Source: Clostridia bacterium (GTDB lineage Bacteria; Bacillota; Clostridia; Christensenellales; Aristaeellaceae). From it: a stretch of 64,000 bases of DNA. The stretch is from assembly GCA_017397895.1 (NCBI GenBank), contig JAFQHP010000017.1, forward strand, positions 1 through 64,000, in the 5' to 3' direction. How positions within the stretch are numbered: position 1 is the stretch's first letter; each line of letters begins with the position of its first letter. The notes beneath the pieces were generated by a model. The model was not told where the DNA came from, ran no database searches, and worked only from the letters and a program-made list of their open reading frames with translations. The translations under genes were made by a program, and so were the position numbers. Below, one piece after another: positions 27,245 to 36,633 of the stretch.

Positions 27245-28507
27245 ATGCTGAAGCCGACCAAAGCGTTATTGGATTTTCTGGACTGGGAGGTGGGTGCGTT
27301 TTTCCACTTCGGCATCCGCAGCTTTTTTCCCGGCCATGAGGACTGGGACGGAAAGCCCATGCCTGCGGAAAAGTTTGACCCCAAAGAACTGGATTGCCGC
27401 CAGTGGATGGAAGCGGCAAAGGCCATGGGCGCACGCTATGCCATCATGACCTGCAAGCACCACGACGGCTTTGCCCTCTGGCCCAGCGAGTATACCCATT
27501 ATTCCGTGAAAAACACCCCTTTTGGCCGGGACGTGGTGCGGCTTTTTGTGGATGCATGCAGGCAGGCGGAGATGAAAGTGGGGCTGTATTATTCGCCGGC
27601 GCAATGGGGAAAAGAACAGGCGGAGATGACGGACGAAGCATATGAAAACTATTTCATCGACCAGTTGTCGGAACTGCTTGGCGGTTATGGAAAAATCGAT
27701 TACCTGTGGCTGGACGGGTGCGGCTCGGAAGGGAAGAATTACGACCACGAACGCATTACCCAGGAAATCCGCCGCCTCCAGCCGGGCATATTGATTTTCG
27801 GGGACGTATTGAAGGACGGGGCGGATATCCGCTGGATTGGCAATGAAGAGGGCGTGACCGGGCTGGACAACAGCTGCGTGGCGGACAGGATTGCCTTTTC
27901 GGTGAACGATGAAGGAAGGCAAACGGAAAAATGCTTCATGCCGGCGGAATGTGATATGCGGCTAAGGTTTTCCAGCTGGTTTGACTGCAAGGACAACGAA
28001 GACGACCTGACGGATGCGGACGAACTGATGGGAAATTATGAAATGAGCGTGGGCCGCTCCTGCAACCTGCTCATCAATGCCGGGCCAAACAGCCGGGGGC
28101 TTTTGCACGAAAGCGACGTGAACGTCATGCGGGCCTTCGGGGAAAAGCTGCGCAATACCTATGGGCAAAAGCTGCCCTATGGGGATGTGAAGGAAGAAAA
28201 GGGCCTGTATGTGATTGAGCATCCGACGTATCACGCCGGCTGGGGTTATTCAAAAGGCGTGCCGGTGGCAAACCGTATTGTGATCGAGGAGGATATAACC
28301 AAGGGGCAGCACATTCTGGGCTTTCGGCTGTACGGCAGGCTGCGGGTCAGCAAGGATACCAGGGTATTATTGTATGAAGGAAAGTACATTGGGCACAAGC
28401 ATATTGCGGTGATTCCCGCCCTGGCCATGACCCGCGTTGAACTGGAAGTGACGCAAAGCGAAGGGGAGGCCAGCGTGCGGGCCATGTCGGCTCATTTTGC
28501 CAAATAA
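27245..28507 (+). CDS. Alpha-L-fucosidase-like glycoside hydrolase (GH29)
   Basis: A 420-residue, apparently cytoplasmic enzyme that would release L-fucose from glycans. The barrel shows FFHFGIRSFF, YAIMTCKHHDGFALWPSEYT, and DYLWLDGCG, whose Asp is the expected nucleophile. The C-terminal part (about 310-420) is a beta-sandwich. AAAGGGG lies about 9 nt before ATG 27245. It is 115 bp upstream of an exported GH5 in the same direction; different compartments suggest that oligosaccharides made outside are finished inside. Confidence 0.88.
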   Translation: MLKPTKALLDFLDWEVGAFFHFGIRSFFPGHEDWDGKPMPAEKFDPKELDCRQWMEAAKAMGARYAIMTCKHHDGFALWPSEYTHYSVKNTPFGRDVVRLFVDACRQAEMKVGLYYSPAQWGKEQAEMTDEAYENYFIDQLSELLGGYGKIDYLWLDGCGSEGKNYDHERITQEIRRLQPGILIFGDVLKDGADIRWIGNEEGVTGLDNSCVADRIAFSVNDEGRQTEKCFMPAECDMRLRFSSWFDCKDNEDDLTDADELMGNYEMSVGRSCNLLINAGPNSRGLLHESDVNVMRAFGEKLRNTYGQKLPYGDVKEEKGLYVIEHPTYHAGWGYSKGVPVANRIVIEEDITKGQHILGFRLYGRLRVSKDTRVLLYEGKYIGHKHIAVIPALAMTRVELEVTQSEGEASVRAMSAHFAK

Positions 28508-28622
28508 ACGGTCTTTGGCAAAAAAACGAAAAATAGTGCAGGATAAAGTGACAAAATGTCCTTTCTTTTCCGGATGAATGTGATATACTGATGCAAAAGA
28601 AAGCCTGACCCGAGGAGGACGT

Positions 28623-29852
28623 ATGATGAAAAATGCAATGAAAAAGGGCCTGTCCCTTTTCCTGGTCCTGTGGATGATGCTCTCTTCCGCCTGCGCCGCC
28701 GAAATGGTGACGGGCAAGGCACAGATTCCTGAAATCAGCAATGTATTTCAGATGAAAGTGCCGGATAATGAAGCTATGCGCTTTGTGCAGCAGATGAAAA
28801 TCGGCTGGAACCTGGGCAACACTTTCGACGCCACCTTCTGGACGGGCTACAACCAGAACGAGCTGGCCATTGAAAAGGGCTGGTGCGGCGTGTATACCAC
28901 CAAAGAAATGATTGAAGCGGTGCATGACGCCGGGTTCAACACCATCCGCATCCCCGTGTCCTGGCATGACCATATGGACAAAGAAACCTTCGCCGTCAGC
29001 AAGCCCTGGCTTGACCGGGTGCAGGAAGTGGTGGACTGGGCCATGGAGCTGGATATGTATGTAATCCTCAACAGCCACCACGATATGGTAAAGGGCTACT
29101 GCTATCCCACCGAAGCGGAATATGCAAATTCCGAAAAGTTCATGAAAACCCTGTGGAGCACCCTGGCGGAAAGGTTTAGGGATTATGACGAGCATCTGAT
29201 CTTCGAATCCATGAACGAGCCCCGGCTGGTGGGCACCCAGTACGAATGGACGTACAACAAAATCATGCCCGATTGCATTGAAGCGGGGGACTGCATCAAC
29301 CGGCTGAACCAGGTGTTTGTGGATACGGTGCGCGCTTGCGGCGGCAACAATGCCACCCGCTACCTGATGGTGCCCGGCTATGCCGCCAGCCCCGATAACG
29401 TGATGGGGGAATGGTTCAAAATACCAGAGGATGAGGCGGACAACAAGATCATCATTTCCGTCCATGCCTATACGCCCTACAATTTTGCCCTGGCCGCCGG
29501 CGGCAGAACCACCTTCGACCATACCCTTTACAGTGATTATGTGGATATCCCCACTTTCCTCAACCGTTTGTACAAGCGCTACATCCAGGCCGGTATTCCC
29601 GTTGTGGTGGGCGAATTCGGCGCCCGGGACAAGGGCGGCAACCTGCAGGACAGGGTGAACTTTGCGGCCTATTACACCGCTGCCTGCTCTGCTCGCGGCA
29701 TGGTGTGCTGCTGGTGGGATAACAACGGCTTCAAGGGCAACGGAGAATTGTTCGGCATTCTGGACAGAAAGAACATGACCTGGCCCACCGGGGATATTGT
29801 GCTGGCCATTATGAAATATGCGGGGTATGAAAATATCCCTGCCGCAGAATAA
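28623..29852 (+). CDS. Glycoside hydrolase family 5 endoglucanase-like, exported
   Basis: A 409-residue enzyme with a signal peptide (about 1-25, ending SSACA). The barrel contains KIGWNLGNTFDA, FNTIRIPVSWHDH, VILNSHHD, acid/base Glu in FESMNEPRL and nucleophile Glu in VVGEFGAR, as in GH5 subfamilies 2 and 4 acting on beta-glucans. There is no carbohydrate-binding or dockerin domain. AGGAGG lies just upstream of tandem ATGs (28623, 28626). A TGATATACT extended -10 is at 28581-28589. It is followed after 12 bp by GH51. Confidence 0.9.
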   Translation: MMKNAMKKGLSLFLVLWMMLSSACAAEMVTGKAQIPEISNVFQMKVPDNEAMRFVQQMKIGWNLGNTFDATFWTGYNQNELAIEKGWCGVYTTKEMIEAVHDAGFNTIRIPVSWHDHMDKETFAVSKPWLDRVQEVVDWAMELDMYVILNSHHDMVKGYCYPTEAEYANSEKFMKTLWSTLAERFRDYDEHLIFESMNEPRLVGTQYEWTYNKIMPDCIEAGDCINRLNQVFVDTVRACGGNNATRYLMVPGYAASPDNVMGEWFKIPEDEADNKIIISVHAYTPYNFALAAGGRTTFDHTLYSDYVDIPTFLNRLYKRYIQAGIPVVVGEFGARDKGGNLQDRVNFAAYYTAACSARGMVCCWWDNNGFKGNGELFGILDRKNMTWPTGDIVLAIMKYAGYENIPAAE

Positions 29853-29864
29853 AGGAGAAGCAAC

Positions 29865-31346
29865 ATGAACAAGATTTCTCTGGACGTGAGCCGCAGCAAG
29901 GGAATCATCAACAAAAACATTTACGGCCATTTTTCCGAGCATCTGGGCCGCTGCATCTATCAGGGCTTGTATGTGGGGGAGAACAGCGAAATTCCCAATA
30001 AGAAGGGTATGCGCACCGACGTGGTGGAGGCGCTGAAGAAAATTCAGGTGCCGCTGCTGCGCTGGCCCGGCGGCTGCTTTGCTGATGAATACCACTGGCA
30101 GGACGGCATCGGCCCCAAGGAAGAACGCAAGCGCATGGTGAACACCAACTGGGGCGGCGTGGTGGAGGATAATTCCTTCGGCACCCATGAGTTTATGGAA
30201 CTGTGCGAGCAGATCGGCTGCGAGCCCTACATCAATGCCAATGTGGGCAGCGGCACCGTCCGTGAGATGGCGGAATGGGTGGAATATCTCAACAGCGAAG
30301 GGGATTCCTCCGTGGTGCAGCAGCGCTGGAAGAATGGCCGTAAGGACGCTTTCAACGTGAAATACTGGGGCGTGGGCAACGAAAGCTGGGGCTGCGGCGG
30401 CAATATGCGCCCGGAATACTATGCCGATGAATACCGCCGTTACCAGACCTATTGCCGCAACTACGGAAAGAACCGCCTCTTCCGCATTGCCTGCGGCCCC
30501 AACGGCGATGACTACAACTGGACGGAAGTGCTGATGAAGCGGGCCGGCGGCTATATGGACGGCCTGTCCCTGCATCATTACACCGTGTGCGGCGACAAGT
30601 GGGAAGACAAGCGTGCTGCAACCGGTTTCAACACCGAAGAATACTACCGCACCCTGGTGCACTCCACCAAGATGGAAGAGTTGGTCACCCGCCACGGCCA
30701 GATCATGGACCGGTATGATCCCCAGAAGCGGGTGGGCCTGATTGTGGACGAATGGGGCAACTGGTTCGACGTGGAGCCCGGCACCAATCCCGGCTTCCTC
30801 TACCAGCAGAATACCATGCGTGATGCCATGGTGGCCGCCATCAACCTGAACATTTTCAACAAGCACTGTGACCGGGTGGTGATGGCCAATATTGCCCAGA
30901 CGGTGAACGTGCTGCAGGCTGTGATCCTGACGGAAGGGGATCAGATGGTATTGACCCCCACCTACCATGTGTTTGATCTGTACAAGGCCCATCAGAACGC
31001 CAGGGAAGTGGATGCGTATGTGGTGTGTGAAAACGTGGGCGTGGAGGGCTTCGTGATGCCCCAGCTGACCGCTTCCGCCTCCGAAAAGGACGGGAGAATC
31101 ACCCTGACCGTGGCCAACGTCAGCTGCGACCAGGCTGCTGAAACCACGCTTGTCATCCGGGATGTGGAAATTGAAGGCATTTCCGGCCGCATCCTCACCG
31201 GCGCCATGGGCGATTATAACGACTTTGGCAAAACGGCCGTGGAAGTGCAGGTATTCAAGGGCTATGAAGTGCTGGCAAACGGCGAAATCAAGTTGCAGCT
31301 GCCTGCCTGCTCCGTGGTGGAGATGACGGTATGCCGCAAGGCGTAA
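29865..31346 (+). CDS. Alpha-L-arabinofuranosidase (GH51)
   Basis: A 493-residue cytoplasmic enzyme that removes arabinose from arabinoxylan or arabinan oligosaccharides. The N-terminal [16 protein letters not shown] and [15 protein letters not shown] are characteristic. The acid/base Glu is in [10 protein letters not shown] and the nucleophile Glu in [11 protein letters not shown]-terminal beta domain (about 390-493) completes the fold. AAAGGAG precedes ATG 29865. It is in one transcript with the exported GH5. Confidence 0.95.
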   Translation: MNKISLDVSRSKGIINKNIYGHFSEHLGRCIYQGLYVGENSEIPNKKGMRTDVVEALKKIQVPLLRWPGGCFADEYHWQDGIGPKEERKRMVNTNWGGVVEDNSFGTHEFMELCEQIGCEPYINANVGSGTVREMAEWVEYLNSEGDSSVVQQRWKNGRKDAFNVKYWGVGNESWGCGGNMRPEYYADEYRRYQTYCRNYGKNRLFRIACGPNGDDYNWTEVLMKRAGGYMDGLSLHHYTVCGDKWEDKRAATGFNTEEYYRTLVHSTKMEELVTRHGQIMDRYDPQKRVGLIVDEWGNWFDVEPGTNPGFLYQQNTMRDAMVAAINLNIFNKHCDRVVMANIAQTVNVLQAVILTEGDQMVLTPTYHVFDLYKAHQNAREVDAYVVCENVGVEGFVMPQLTASASEKDGRITLTVANVSCDQAAETTLVIRDVEIEGISGRILTGAMGDYNDFGKTAVEVQVFKGYEVLANGEIKLQLPACSVVEMTVCRKA

Positions 31347-31603
31347 CGGAAAAAAAGATCTGCAGGCGCTGCTTGCTTTCCCAGGTGCCGGATCTGCAGG
31401 AACTGGAAAAGGCCATCCGGGAAAGGATTTCCCTGATGCCGGAGGAAGAAAGGGCATCCGCGGAGAAGCAGCAAAGGCGGCTTGCCGTTTGCCAGAATTG
31501 CGATCATTTAAACAGCGGCACCTGCGGCCTGTGCGGCTGCTATGTGGAGCTGAGGGCAGCAAAAGTGTTGATGCACTGCCCTTGTGTTCCGAAAAAATGG
31601 TAA
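31331..31603 (+). CDS. Small Cys-rich protein (DUF6171-like)
   Basis: A 90-residue protein with paired cysteines that could bind zinc: ICRRCLL near the N-terminus, then [20 protein letters not shown] and HCPC. Such small proteins are found in Clostridia and have no known role. Its ATG lies 16 bp inside the end of the GH51 gene, so it is translated from the same mRNA; the relation to sugar use is probably only positional. Confidence 0.78.
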   Translation: MPQGVTEKKICRRCLLSQVPDLQELEKAIRERISLMPEEERASAEKQQRRLAVCQNCDHLNSGTCGLCGCYVELRAAKVLMHCPCVPKKW

Positions 31604-31642
31604 GATAAAACAGCGTTCTCTTATGGGGAACGCTGTTTTTTT
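31604..31642. terminator. Bidirectional terminator
   Basis: 12-bp stem (31607-31618 with 31628-31639) with T-tract; between convergent genes. Confidence 0.9.
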
Positions 31643-32502
31643 GCCCGCTGCAGGGCCTGGGAGGCGGTGAGGGAGGCGTTTTCCATCAGGTGGGTGCAGA
31701 TGTCCTGGTCGGTGAGGGTGCCAAGCAGCTGCATGCCGTCCGGGCCGATCACGTGGAGCAGGTGGTAGCAGTTTTCCTTCATCCGGCCCGGCAGGGAATA
31801 AAGCGGTGTATCTTCCGGCACCGCCAATTGCTGCACGGGGTAGGAAAGCTGCTTTCCGCTTCGCCGGCCAACCAGGGAGGAATAGTACCGCAGAGGGGAT
31901 TTTCTGCCCTCCATCCCGGCGGCATACATCAGGTATGCCCCGGCGTAGGCGGGGGCGAACTGGTATTGCCCCTGCCAGGCGCTTTTCAGGGACAGGAAGA
32001 TCAGAAAAAGCGCAGCCATATTGGCAACGGACAGCAGCGCCTTTTCCACGGCATGCCTTGGCAGAAAGGCGGACAGCAACGCCTGCAGCATCCGCCCTCC
32101 GTCCAGAGGCAGCGCCGGCAGCAGGTTGAACAGCATCAGCAGCAGATTGGCCCGGAAAAAGGGCAGGCAGAAGCTTTCCGGCAGGAAGGCATCCCTGTAT
32201 CCCAGCAGGCAGAAAAGGCAGCCCAGGGCGCTGAAAAGGGGCCCGGCCAGGGCAATGAAGAACAACTGCGCCGAGGGTACATTCTCCTTTGGCATTTCCA
32301 TCATGCCGCCAAAGGGGGTGAGGGAAATTTGCCGGGGCATTTTGCCAAACAGAATGAGAAGCAGCAGATGCCCGGCTTCGTGCCAGAGGAGGGCCAATAC
32401 GCTGATCAGCACCGTGAAGCGCCCTGTGAACAGGCAAAACAGCAGTAAGGACGGGAACAGGGGATGGATGTGCAGGCTGGTTTTGCGGAAGGGGATGATC
32501 AT
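31621..32502 (-). CDS. spoIVFB: SpoIVFB-like site-2 protease (M50)
   Basis: A 293-residue intramembrane metalloprotease. In sporulating bacteria SpoIVFB cleaves pro-sigma-K in the mother cell. The zinc motif HEAGH sits in an early membrane segment and the third ligand is in NLLPALPLDGGRM. About six membrane segments end near residue 190, and a CBS-like soluble domain follows (about 215-285, LYSLPGRMKENCYHLLHVIGPDG). It overlaps the upstream spoIVFA-like gene by 4 bp. Assignment over a generic M50 protease rests on that partner and the CBS tail. Confidence 0.85.
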   Translation of the reverse strand: MIIPFRKTSLHIHPLFPSLLLFCLFTGRFTVLISVLALLWHEAGHLLLLILFGKMPRQISLTPFGGMMEMPKENVPSAQLFFIALAGPLFSALGCLFCLLGYRDAFLPESFCLPFFRANLLLMLFNLLPALPLDGGRMLQALLSAFLPRHAVEKALLSVANMAALFLIFLSLKSAWQGQYQFAPAYAGAYLMYAAGMEGRKSPLRYYSSLVGRRSGKQLSYPVQQLAVPEDTPLYSLPGRMKENCYHLLHVIGPDGMQLLGTLTDQDICTHLMENASLTASQALQRAKKQRSP

Positions 32503-33131
32503 GTGGCGCCGGAAATAAAGCCTGCCGGGTCAATGGACAGGCCGTCCTGCCGAACGTCCACCACCAGGTTTTCCCCCGGACAGATGGTGGCGATGGTATC
32601 GCCGCATTTTACAATATCCCCCTCCCGGCAGAATACCTCTTCCAGGTGATAGTACACGCTTTCCAGGCCGCTGTCGTGGCGGATGCGCAGGGTGAGCAGG
32701 TCATCCGCACCGTGGGAAATATTCATCACTTCGCCGTCTGCCATGGCAAGGGCGGCTTTATTCTGGGGCACATAGGAAACGTAGGGCGCATCCTGGCTCC
32801 AGCTGTGGGCAATGGAACCCGCGCAGGGCAGGGACAGGCGCTGGCTTGCGGGCTGGGCGAAGAAGACGGACAGGGTGTCCGGGATCAATTGATCCACAAA
32901 GGTGATCTGGCCCAGGGTTTCGTCCCAATCGCTGTCCACGGTTTGCTGCACGGCGGTGAGCACCGTTTGCCCCGAGGGCAGGCTCTGGTTATGGATGGAG
33001 GCCAGGCACACCATCAAAAGCATCAAAAACGCCACGTTCCGGTTCAGCTTCACCGCGCCGCTTCTTCGCGCCGGCAGGGGAATTTCCTCATAAGGCAGGG
33101 GGTTAGCTTCGTTTCTTGTTTCCTTGATCAT
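32499..33131 (-). CDS. spoIVFA: SpoIVFA-like membrane protein with degenerate LytM/M23 domain
   Basis: A 210-residue protein with one transmembrane segment (about 33-50) and a C-terminal LytM-like fold (about 110-205: NKAALAMADGEVMNISHGADDLLTLRIRHDSGLESVYYHLEEV). The catalytic HxH motif is replaced by HLE, so it should not be an active peptidase. In Bacillus SpoIVFA holds SpoIVFB inactive until the forespore signal. AAAGGAGG precedes ATG 33131. The 4-bp overlap with the protease gene supports a complex. Confidence 0.82.
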   Translation of the reverse strand: MIKETRNEANPLPYEEIPLPARRSGAVKLNRNVAFLMLLMVCLASIHNQSLPSGQTVLTAVQQTVDSDWDETLGQITFVDQLIPDTLSVFFAQPASQRLSLPCAGSIAHSWSQDAPYVSYVPQNKAALAMADGEVMNISHGADDLLTLRIRHDSGLESVYYHLEEVFCREGDIVKCGDTIATICPGENLVVDVRQDGLSIDPAGFISGAT

Positions 33132-33267
33132 GGGCAGCACCTCCTTTTCGATGGAAAAATATATGAGGAAAAGGCGGAAAAGATGCGCCCTTATGTGGGG
33201 GAGCGGATTGCAAAAAGCCACAGGATGTGGTATATTATTCGGGAATGTGACGTGGAGGCAATGGAAG

Positions 33268-33774
33268 ATGAGCGAGAAGCTGAAAACGGTAGAAATTTTT
33301 ACGGACGGTGCCTGCTCCGGCAATCCCGGCCCCGGCGGCTGGGCGGCCATTTTGCGCTACGGCCAGCACGAAATGGAGCTGAGCGGCAGCATGCCCCAGA
33401 CCACCAACAACCGCATGGAGGTATTTGCGGTCATCAGCGCTCTGGGCAAGCTGAAAATGCAGTGCGCCGTGCACGTGTACAGCGATTCCGCCTATCTGGT
33501 GAACGCCTTCAACGAGCACTGGATTGACAACTGGCAGACAAGGGGCTGGAAAAACAGCGAAGGTAAGCCTGTGGAAAACCAGGATTTGTGGCGCTTGCTT
33601 CTGCTGACCATCCGCAAAAAGGGCCATCAGGTATATTTCCACAAGGTGAAGGGCCATGCTGATCATCCGGAAAACATCCGCTGCGACGCCCTGGCCAGGC
33701 AGGCCATCCAGGATTATCTCAAGCGTAACCCGGACCTGGGGGATATGAACACCGTCACCATCACCCATTCCTGA
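33268..33774 (+). CDS. rnhA: Ribonuclease HI
   Basis: Cleaves RNA in RNA-DNA hybrids. The 168-residue product has the four catalytic acids in place: FTDGACSGNPGPGGW, NNRMEV, YSDSAYLVNAF, and HADHPENIRCDALAR, plus the basic handle region (WIDNWQTRGWKNSEGKPVENQDLW). ATG 33268 has GGAGG about 10 nt upstream. Transcribed divergently from the spoIVFA-like gene. Confidence 0.96.
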   Translation: MSEKLKTVEIFTDGACSGNPGPGGWAAILRYGQHEMELSGSMPQTTNNRMEVFAVISALGKLKMQCAVHVYSDSAYLVNAFNEHWIDNWQTRGWKNSEGKPVENQDLWRLLLLTIRKKGHQVYFHKVKGHADHPENIRCDALARQAIQDYLKRNPDLGDMNTVTITHS

Positions 33775-33779
33775 ACAGA

Positions 33780-33816
33780 AAAAAGAACCGCTGCAGGTAA
33801 TTTGCAGCGGCTTTTT
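33780..33816. terminator. Bidirectional terminator
   Basis: 8-bp stem CCGCTGCA/TGCAGCGG with A- and T-tracts, between convergent rnhA and the P-type ATPase gene. Confidence 0.85.
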
Positions 33817-33825
33817 ATTATCCGT

Positions 33826-36438
33826 TTATTTTTCCGGGCGGATGAGGCCGATGGCCTTGGCCAGCTCCATCACCACCAGGGGAACCAGGATCAGCCCCAG
33901 GGCAATGAGGTAAAGATGGCCGGGCAGCAGCACCAGGGAGAAGGCAGTGCGCAGGGGCGTAAACAGCACCAGGCACACAAGCAAAATGGAGGAAAGTACT
34001 GCCAGGTTCAGCTTCTTATTGCCAAAGAAGCCGATTTTGAACAGGGACCGATCGGAGCGCATATTGTATGCCTGCACCACCTGGGTGAGGGAAAGCACCA
34101 GGAAGGCCATGGTGCGCCCGCCGTCCACGCCCAGGGCGTTTTCGCCGATTTTATAGGCAATCAGGGTCAGGAGCGCAAACATCACGCCCTGCAGCACAAT
34201 GCGGATGCCAAGGCCATTGGCGAAAATGCCTTCGTTCTTGGGCTTGGGCTTCTTTTCCATCACGTCCTTTTCCACCGCTTCCATGCCAAGGGCAATGGCA
34301 GGGAGGGAATCCGTCACCAGGTTGATCCACAGAAGCTGCATGGAAAGCAGGGGAGAGGTGTGCCACAGCAGCATGGCCACAAATACCGTGATCACTTCGC
34401 CGATATTGGTGCCCAGCAGGAAGCCTACCACCTTTTTAATGTTGGCATAAATGCCGCGGCCTTCCCGGACGGCGTCCACGATGGTGGCGAAATTATCGTC
34501 GGTGAGGGTCATGTCCGCAGCGCCCTTGGCCACGTCCGTGCCGGTGATGCCCATGGCGCAGCCGATATCGGCGGCCTTCAGGGCGGGGGCATCGTTCACG
34601 CCGTCACCGGTCATGGAAACCACCTGGCCCTTGCGCTGCCAGGACTTGACGATGCGGATTTTGTTTTCGGGAGACACACGGGCGTAGACGGAGATGCCCT
34701 CCACCTGGGCGTCCAGCTCCTTATCGGTCATCCGGTCCAGTTCCCGGCCGGTGATGGCCCGGTCGCCTTCCTGCAGGATGCCCAGCTCCCTTGCAATGGC
34801 GGAGGCGGTTACCACATGGTCGCCGGTGATCATGACGGGCTTGATGCCGGCCTTGCGGCACACGGCAACAGCTGCCTTGGCTTCAGGGCGGGGCGGGTCA
34901 ATCATGCCAACCAGGCCCAGGAAGCGAATATCCTTTTCGACGGCCTCAGGGGTAAGGTTTTCCGGCAGGGCGTCCATTTCACGATAGCCCACTGCCAGCA
35001 CCCGCAGGGCGTTTTCGCTCATCTGATCGGTGATTTGCCGGGCCTTTTCCACATCCCCCTGAATGCACCGGGCGGCCATCATGTCAAAGGCACCCTTGGT
35101 GATGGCGATGAACTTGCCGTTCATCTGATGGATGGTGGTCATCAGCTTTCGGTCAGAGTCAAAGGGCAGGGAATGAACCCGGGGCCAGGAAGCGTTGATA
35201 TTTTCCTTTTCCATGCCGTTCACATGGGCGGCGAAAACGATGGCGGTTTCGGTGGGATCGCCGATGTGCTGCACGTCGTCGCCGCTAATTACAACAGAAG
35301 CGTCGCAGCAAAGGGCAGCGTACAAAAGAAGCTGCTTCACCTGCTCGCTGTTTTCGCCGCTGATCTGTTCGGTATCTTCCATGCCGTCCACCCAGGCCTT
35401 GGTGAGGGTCATGCGGTTCTGGGTGAGGGTGCCGGTTTTGTCGGAACAGATGACGGAGGCGCTGCCCAGTGTTTCCACGGCGGGCAGGCGGCGGATGAGG
35501 GCGTTCTTCTTTACCATCCGCTGTACGCCGATGGACAAAACGATGGTGACGATGGCGGGCAGGCCTTCAGGAATGGCAGAAACGGCCAGGGATACGGCGG
35601 TCATGAAAATTTCCAGCACCGGAATACCGCTGGACAGGCCCACCACAAAAATGATGGCGCAGGCAAGCAAGGCCACAAAGCCCAGGTATTTGCCCAGCTG
35701 GCTGAGCTTCTGCTGCAGGGGGGTCTGGGTTTCTGTTTCGCCTTCCAGCAGGTTTGCAATCATGCCCATTTCGGTATCCATACCGGTGGCGCAGACAACG
35801 GCGGAGGCGGTGCCGTAGGTGATGGAGCAGCCGGAGAAGATCATGTTGGTGCGGTCGCCGATGGGAGCGTTTTCCTGAACCTGCGCATCCGCATCCTTTT
35901 CGGAGGGCACGGATTCGCCGGTCAGGGCGCTTTCTTCGCTTTTGAGGCTGCTGGACTGCAAAAGCCGGGCATCTGCAGGCACAAAATCACCGGCCTCCAG
36001 GCGGATGATATCGCCGGGCACCAGCTGGCTTGCGTCAATGATGCTTTCCTTGCCGTCCCGGATCACCCGGGCGTGGGGGGCGGACATATTTTTCAGGGCG
36101 TCCAGTGCTTTTTCCGCCTTGCTTTCCTGCATGACGCCCATGACGGCATTGAGGATGACGATCAGCAGAATCAGGGCCGGCTCAAACAGCTCGCCCCAAT
36201 TTTTTTCCACAATCACCACCGTAAAGGAAATAATGGCGGCGGCGATGAGGATGAGGATCATCACGTCCTTAAACTGGTCCAGGAAGCGCTGCAGCATGGT
36301 TTTCTTCTTCTTTTCCTGCAGCCGGTTGGGGCCGTACTTTTCCAGGCGGGCGGATGCTTCCCGGGCGGTGAGGCCCCGGGTTTCATCGGTGTTCAGGTTT
36401 CGGATCAGTTCGTTGGCCGAAGTGCTGTGGGGTGTCAA
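33826..36438 (-). CDS. Calcium-type cation-translocating P-type ATPase
   Basis: An 870-residue P2A pump that would export Ca2+ (or Mn2+) at the expense of ATP. Seen in order: N-terminal cation-ATPase domain, actuator TGES (about 173-176), ion-site helix PEGLP (290-294), phosphorylation DKTGTLTQ with Asp333, MTGDGVNDAPALK, and a C-terminal six-helix bundle with NLVTDSLPAIALG. The start is TTG 36438 with GGAGGG 7 nt upstream; codons before it run through promoter-like, non-conserved sequence. Confidence 0.95.
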   Translation of the reverse strand: MTPHSTSANELIRNLNTDETRGLTAREASARLEKYGPNRLQEKKKKTMLQRFLDQFKDVMILILIAAAIISFTVVIVEKNWGELFEPALILLIVILNAVMGVMQESKAEKALDALKNMSAPHARVIRDGKESIIDASQLVPGDIIRLEAGDFVPADARLLQSSSLKSEESALTGESVPSEKDADAQVQENAPIGDRTNMIFSGCSITYGTASAVVCATGMDTEMGMIANLLEGETETQTPLQQKLSQLGKYLGFVALLACAIIFVVGLSSGIPVLEIFMTAVSLAVSAIPEGLPAIVTIVLSIGVQRMVKKNALIRRLPAVETLGSASVICSDKTGTLTQNRMTLTKAWVDGMEDTEQISGENSEQVKQLLLYAALCCDASVVISGDDVQHIGDPTETAIVFAAHVNGMEKENINASWPRVHSLPFDSDRKLMTTIHQMNGKFIAITKGAFDMMAARCIQGDVEKARQITDQMSENALRVLAVGYREMDALPENLTPEAVEKDIRFLGLVGMIDPPRPEAKAAVAVCRKAGIKPVMITGDHVVTASAIARELGILQEGDRAITGRELDRMTDKELDAQVEGISVYARVSPENKIRIVKSWQRKGQVVSMTGDGVNDAPALKAADIGCAMGITGTDVAKGAADMTLTDDNFATIVDAVREGRGIYANIKKVVGFLLGTNIGEVITVFVAMLLWHTSPLLSMQLLWINLVTDSLPAIALGMEAVEKDVMEKKPKPKNEGIFANGLGIRIVLQGVMFALLTLIAYKIGENALGVDGGRTMAFLVLSLTQVVQAYNMRSDRSLFKIGFFGNKKLNLAVLSSILLVCLVLFTPLRTAFSLVLLPGHLYLIALGLILVPLVVMELAKAIGLIRPEK

Positions 36439-36574
36439 TGGCTTTCCCTCCAAATCGATGTGATGGGGATGATTATAGCAGATTTTACCGGTGTTTGTAC
36501 ACCCTTGCGGCGGCAAGATGCTTTTTTGCCGCCATATTGTCATTATGATGGACCGAAATGTCTTTATTCATGCT

Positions 36575-36613
36575 CAAAACAGGCGGCGCCGCCGGATGCC
36601 GGTGACGCCGCTG
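36575..36613 (-). terminator. Terminator of the phosphodiester glycosidase gene
   Basis: Long GC-rich imperfect hairpin followed on the minus strand by CTGTTTTG; it separates this gene from the downstream ATPase gene. Confidence 0.6.
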
Positions 36614-36633
36614 AATAAGAAGGAATTTCTTGT

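Noticed and set aside
28623..28700. Lipoprotein signal in the GH5 enzyme
   Set aside because: The sequence before the cysteine (LSSAC) does not fit the lipobox well; an ordinary signal peptidase site after SSACA is more likely.
28347..31562. A 1071-codon open frame on the minus strand across the GH5 and GH51 genes
   Set aside because: It is antisense to two genes with full catalytic motifs and has a His/Gly/Ala-rich composition typical of the complement of GC-rich coding DNA.
33802..36618. A 938-codon open frame on the plus strand across the P-type ATPase gene
   Set aside because: Antisense shadow; the minus strand encodes a complete P-type ATPase with DKTGTLTQ.
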